Part shown: positions 59,701 through 64,000 of the stretch, piece by piece
How positions within the stretch are numbered: the stretch's first letter is position 1
Layout of the letters: each line of letters opens with the position of its first letter
DNA from: Piper betle
Taxonomy: Eukaryota; Streptophyta; Magnoliopsida; Piperales; Piperaceae
Assembly: GCA_033002965.1 (NCBI GenBank)
Contig: JAURVB010003594.1
Coordinates: 62,001 to 126,000 of the forward strand
Reading direction: 5' to 3'
DNA length: 64,000 bases
Notes under the pieces: generated by a model
What the model was told of the DNA's origin: nothing
Seen by the model: only the letters and a program-made list of their open reading frames with translations
Databases searched by the model: none
Program-made: the position numbers and the translations under genes

Positions 59701-60919
59701 TCCTCCTAAACACATCACATCATTCCAATCTCACGCAAACCAGGAAGAAATTTATCCCTCAAATTGAAGAAAATGATATCCATAACCAAGCAAGCCATCA
59801 AATAATTGACACAGCCAAATATATTCACCCACACTGCAAAATATCCATCAATCCTAAACTACTATGTCTCAAGTGCCATCTTTCCCCATCAATCCTTCTC
59901 TCCCAAATCAAACCACACCGATTCCGATCAAACACTAGTGTATCCTTGTACCTCAAGTCTCTACCAAATTTCATAGTAAAAATGGTTCCAATTAACAAGC
60001 TGTCAAATGATTGATCAACCCAAATATATCCACCCATAAAGCACAAATATCCATCAAATTAAACAAGCTATCAGATGACTGACCAAGCCAAATATTTTTC
60101 ACCCAAAAAAGCACGATCCTCCACCGAATTCTAATCTATCGTATCTGTTTTCTAAATTAATATGTTTTCCCCAAATCAAGCAAGCCACCAAATGATTGAT
60201 CAAGCCACAAATATTCACCCACAACAAAGCACAAATCTCAATAAAATCATCAATGTATTACATATATTCTCCTGATTGGCCTGTCCATCCTCTTCCACCA
60301 AATCAAGCAAGCTACCAAATGATTGATCAATCACCCACAAAGCACAAATCTCCATCAAAATCCAGTGTATTACATTTGCATATGCTCTCTAATCAGCCTG
60401 TTCATCTTTTTAACAAATAAAAAAGCCTACCAAAAGACTGACCATGTATCCAACCAACCAAAAGTACAACGCACAAGTCTCCATCAAGTCGCAATCAATT
60501 ACATAACTTTTTTGTTCTAAATTATCCCATCCCATCAAATGATCGATCAAGCCTATATCCAGCCAAAAAGCACCAATCTCCATCAAATTGCATCCATTTT
60601 TTTCAGAATTAACTCAGTCCCATCTTTTTCCCACCAAATCGAATCACACACTCCCAACCCCATCAACGCCCAAACGAAAATAACAAATAATAATAATAAC
60701 AATGATCAAGGGAAGATACATATGGAGAAATACCATGAAATGGGTGAGGTTGACGATGGTCCAGGCCATGCCGGGGGAGCAGCCGAAGAGAGAGAGGACG
60801 AGGAGCCAAGAGAAGAAGATGATGAGGATGTAGGTCGTCCACACCCCGGGGTACATGAACCACTCCGTGTTCTTGTTCATGTCCGCCGGCGGCACCGCCT
60901 GCACGTACAGCTTCGTCAT
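56766..60919 (-). CDS. ORMDL: ORMDL family protein, regulator of serine palmitoyltransferase (frame break in exon 2)
   Basis: Minus-strand exons are 60734-60919, 58844-58993 and 56766-56904. Exon 1 starts at ATG 60919 (MTKLYVQAVPPADMNKNTEW) and includes YPGVWTTYI, a membrane segment FFSWLLVLSLFG and CSPGMAWTIVNL. Exon 2 reads VTYHFFHWKKGTPFAEDQG then YNGLTWWEQIDNGKQLT. Exon 3 carries YLIASHTTDYQHPMLFLNTL and PNMHKVRIFGINADH, then TGA. These are ORMDL hallmarks. The family is about 157 residues with four membrane segments in the ER, binding serine palmitoyltransferase and lowering its activity when sphingolipids are sufficient. Exon 2 is 150 nt, but phase with exon 3 needs 149: an extra base in ACTCAGTAATCGAAAG (about 58880) gives CAG TAA, a stop after about 100 residues, while RKFLTVVPVV follows in the shifted frame. 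A sequence error is likely, though true inactivation is possible. Intron 1 holds a minisatellite. Confidence 0.92.
59630..60600. repeat. Intronic minisatellite, about 110-120-bp unit, 7-8 diverged copies
   Basis: Repeated core CAAAGCACAAATCTCCATCAA followed by AATC-ATTACAT and, between cores, AAATGATTGATCAAGCC and ATATTCACCC. Cores lie near 59635, 60035, 60108, 60230, 60340, 60466 and 60567. It fills much of ORMDL intron 1. Divergence of units indicates an old array. Confidence 0.75.
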
Positions 60920-61049
60920 CGCCGCCGCCTTCCACCACCACCGGAAACCGCCGCACCTCAAATCACAGCCGCCGTATCCGCCGCCGAGAAAATCGGAGGA
61001 GGAATGGGAGGTCAGGTCTCCTCCGATTTGGGGTTTGGGTTCCAAATGG

Positions 61050-61260
61050 GGAAGATCGGGCCCGTTTAGGAGAGTTTCTGTTGGGTGGGAAGTTGGGGGA
61101 CGAAATGACTATTGTACCTCGCATAGTGGGGCTATTCGTCGTGGGCCCATGGATTTAGTCGAGTGGGGTACTGCATGATTTATCGGTAAAACTTTCCTTA
61201 ACCCTGGGCAAAAGATTTTTTCTGCTCCAAAGTTTGATCTGGGTTGTCTGATTATAAAGA
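61050..61260 (-). promoter_or_regulatory. ORMDL promoter region
   Basis: Upstream of the ATG at 60919 lie CGGGCCCG (about 61056) and TGGGCCCA (61142-61149), site II-type motifs. A TTTATAAT stretch near 61254 on the minus strand could be a TATA box. Leader sequence between 60920 and about 61080 is open in the ATG frame but lacks family conservation. Confidence 0.4.
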
Positions 61261-61664
61261 CGCCTTAGATCTATTGCTTCTTAAAAAACTAAACCTCCCC
61301 CAATGACGTCGGCGTTGGCGGTCATCATCCCGTCGCGGCCGCTACCCCGTCGAGGACACCCCTCTTCCCACCCTCACCGCCGCTGTCTTGTCCACCGCGG
61401 ATGCCTTGCCCCACCTGCAGTTGGCCGCCCCTCCTCTTCCCTTGCCCCTTCTGCCATCCCGCCTCGGCTGCCACCCCTCCCCGCTCCACCTCGACCCAGC
61501 TACCTGTGACTCCTTCCTCTACCCCACTCCCCCCTTCCCTGCCCGCGAACGCCCCCCTCCCTGCTCCCCCTCGACCTCGCCGCCAACTCCAGACGCCCAC
61601 CTCACCACCTCCTCCGCTGCCCTGCTATCCAATTACAAGGGTGGCTTGTCCTACACGAGATAGC
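61261..61664. other. GC-rich segment, no gene supported
   Basis: C-rich, codon-biased-looking sequence giving several overlapping open frames, all rich in Pro/Ala/Ser from composition. It abuts the truncated LTR copy C. Possibly the GC-rich interior of another transposon. Confidence 0.35.
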
Positions 61665-63944
61665 AGTAAAATAAGTTATCAAAATATATGAGAATACACA
61701 AGATTTTCTTTATTTATTTTAATTAAATTGTTGAATTATTTTTAGACCGAATAACATATTATGACATGTTACGGGCAGTTTGGGTAGGTTATTAGTTATA
61801 AAGCATGTCATTGTAATGTTGTGATGTTTTATAGTATTTTTTGGAATTATTACGAGTTAGTATTGTTTTCTCGAGTCAGAGTTGAGTCAAGTTTTAATTA
61901 TGAGATGACCACTCATTTTTCTCCCTGACCACTCGTTTTTCTCTCCGACCACTTCTTTCTCTCTAACCACTCGTTTTCTTCCTTCGACACCTTACAAGGT
62001 GGCTCCTAACCTTCTTCCCGACCACTCATCCACCTCCTCCCCCCCCCCGACACCTATTTATTCCAAACTTCAGATGTCATCACTCATCCAGCCGCCACCA
62101 TCCTCCTCAACCAACTCCCTTCTTCTTTTTTCCCTTCCCTCTGTCCCACGATCCTCACTCGAGCGCACCTTATTGCTGTCACCATGTGATGATTAGGTAT
62201 AGCATTTTATCCAATTTTATTTGATAATGAATTATTTATGATTTTATTGTGATGCAAATGGTGTGATTGTAAATAGGTGTTGGTTTAAATTTAAATGTAT
62301 GTTAATAGATGATAATAGTGAATTAGAGTTTGAATTTAAATGCATGTAAATAGATGTTGTCTTGTATGGATTGATGAGGAGTGTAGCATTCCTGTACTAT
62401 ATTGGGCGTCAGTATTTAGTCTTGTTGTGTATGTACAGAGTAGAAGTTCGCCGCCTAGGTGCGTGGACAAGATTGGAGTTTCTACCAAGTCTGTTTAGGA
62501 TTCGTTTCCTGTTTTACACTCTATTCTATTGTGTGTTGTTTTATTACTTGCAGGACAAATTAAGTGGCATTTTATCGGATCCCATTTAACTCCGGGCCAT
62601 TTAATCAACCATTTTTTCGGATTAGTAACCCTCGAGGTTGAGATCCCTCGAGTATGTTTTCGAAAACAAGATCTACTACAAGTTGCCTTCGGGCCTATTA
62701 TATAAATCTCTTCCCATACCTATATATAGTTTTATCGAGTTTTCAGTGAGACGAGAGATGGGAAAACCGACTCGTATGTACCATGAGTGGGTGCACGTGC
62801 TAGTCAAAGCGGGTTCTGGATTAGTGAACAAGTTGTTCCAATCCCGAGGGATCCTAACAATTCCCGTTTTGAGTTCCTCACACCTAGAGAAATATGGAGG
62901 TTTACGGGTATTGTTTAGTACAGTGCATGTCTGGACTTGTGGTTTAAAGGGTACCAAAGACGATGTCCTGAGAGTACTCGGTCGTCATGCTTAAGATTAG
63001 GAGAATTATAGAGGAAAGGAGATGGCTTAGGATATACTAGTAGTTTTGAGGTACTAGAAAATGAAATGAGAAAATGCCGAGAGAGGCATCAGCAGCAGCA
63101 GAGCAGTCAGTTCGGGATACTATCGGGTCTGCAGCCCAGTGGCTTCTCAGTAGATGCCCTTAAGAGTGTTCAAGAGAAGTATATAAATATTTTTTTATTC
63201 AAAATGTGAGTTAGCTCTCATTTGCCGGTTTGTTATATAGTTATATTTTTAGACTAGTAACACTCGTTAATGACGTATTTTTATAATATATATAGGTGAT
63301 AATCATGAGTTGGATGTGTTAGCCTGGACGGAGAAGGAGTGATGTATTTTGCATACACGCACACACGCTGATCGAATGTTTGTTTTGATTATTTTAATTG
63401 TGTTGTTATGTTATTATGAACAATAAAATACTTATGATGAAGATTGTGGTAACTAGAAATGGATAGTGATATTATAGTTTGAAACAAATATTAGTGTGTA
63501 AGTCGAATGATAATAGTGAAATGTGAATAGAATGAACAGGTGGGTAAAGACCTAAATGTCGAGAATGTTTTGCTGTGATAGAATTAAATGTGTATATGAA
63601 AAATATAGTGCAATGAATGTATTTGGATATATATATTTGTACATGTTGATTTGACAAGGTGACCCTGAATTGCACATTTAGAGAAGACTCTGTTTGTCTT
63701 ATTTTACGAATTTTTATCGATTTTTATTGTAATTATTTGGTATGTGAATTGGTTGATATGTCATCCATGTAATAGCATGTTAGGGTTATTTTTGTGCATT
63801 TATCTATGCATAGCAATTGACATCTTTCATCTTCAGATGCTGAGAATAGATCCACAGGAGTTGGGTTTGGGTTAGCCAACCTAATCGGGATCAGTGACAT
63901 TTCCGGTTCAGCTCTTGAGCATAAACCGAATTTGAGGTGTTACA
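61665..63944 (+). mobile_element. LTR of the same family (copy C), 5' truncated
   Basis: Aligns with copies A and B: ATAAGTTATCA at 61672, ACCGAATAACATATTA near 61746, GGTTATTAGTTATA-AGCATG, GAGTCA...GAGTCAAG, TATAAATCTC at 62701, AACAATTCCCGTTTTGAGTT near 62858, and a right end GAGGTGTTACA at 63944. The left end is missing about 150 bp relative to copy A. Interior is more diverged and less CpG-rich, so it is older. No coding domains. Confidence 0.72.
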
Positions 63945-64000
63945 GGCTGTGGCCGGCATGGCTGCTCTGCGGTTGCCGACGTCATTGAGAGAGGTTTAGT
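63945..64000. other. Flank to the right of LTR copy C
   Basis: Short GC-rich sequence, cut by the window end; nothing assignable. Confidence 0.4.

Noticed and set aside
60855..61178. Plus-strand open frames over ORMDL exon 1
   Set aside because: Antisense shadows of a highly conserved exon.
61303..61691. Pro/Ala/Ser-rich frames upstream of LTR copy C
   Set aside because: Composition-driven; present in several frames and both strands with no conserved motif.

Overview
This is a stretch of nuclear DNA from a flowering plant. The evidence is spliced genes with GT-AG introns, a Dof-domain transcription factor (a plant-specific family), GGCCCA 'site II' promoter motifs, and a large load of plant-type transposons in AT-rich DNA. 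The species cannot be read from the sequence. The non-genic DNA looks like that of a repeat-rich non-grass angiosperm, but that is inference.

Five genes can be supported, most of them visible only after joining exons by hand. (1) 192-2119, minus: a small FMN-binding, pyridoxamine-phosphate-oxidase-like protein in seven exons. (2) 5394-8683, minus: a plant WD40 protein of the WDR44-like family. (3) 40127-41432, plus: a Dof zinc-finger transcription factor in two exons. (4) 53533-53920, minus: a previously unmarked two-exon gene for a small secreted cysteine-rich peptide with a C-x3-C...C-x3-C layout. (5) 56766-60919, minus: an ORMDL protein, the ER regulator of serine palmitoyltransferase, in three exons. 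Genes 1, 2, 4 and 5 each carry one apparent single-base reading-frame break in an otherwise well-ordered exon, which suggests either consensus errors in this assembly or local gene decay. The genes are unrelated in pathway and do not form a cluster.

Most of the rest is transposon-derived. From 16.8 to 23.8 kb there is a three-layer nest: an old dispersed repeat, split by an old solo LTR, itself split by a young 2.8-kb solo LTR with a perfect 5-bp target duplication. The intact, unsplit form of the old repeat lies at 11.3-11.7 kb. From 24.2 to 27.5 kb a small Helitron is split by another LTR of the same family. A third relative fills 61.7-63.9 kb. A different CpG-rich 2-kb solo LTR with a perfect 5-bp target duplication sits at 48.1-50.1 kb. 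Smaller items include hAT-like miniature elements, a DNA element carrying a piece of the LTR family, a CACTA terminus, a TRIM-like LTR array, an intronic minisatellite, and several local tandem duplications and microsatellites.

No rRNA, convincing tRNA, CRISPR array or bacterial-type operon was seen. Long AT-rich intervals (2.2-4.4, 9.8-16.8, 30.4-40.0, 42.7-48.1 kb) hold no gene that I can recognise. Two of them carry promoter-like motif clusters without an obvious gene.
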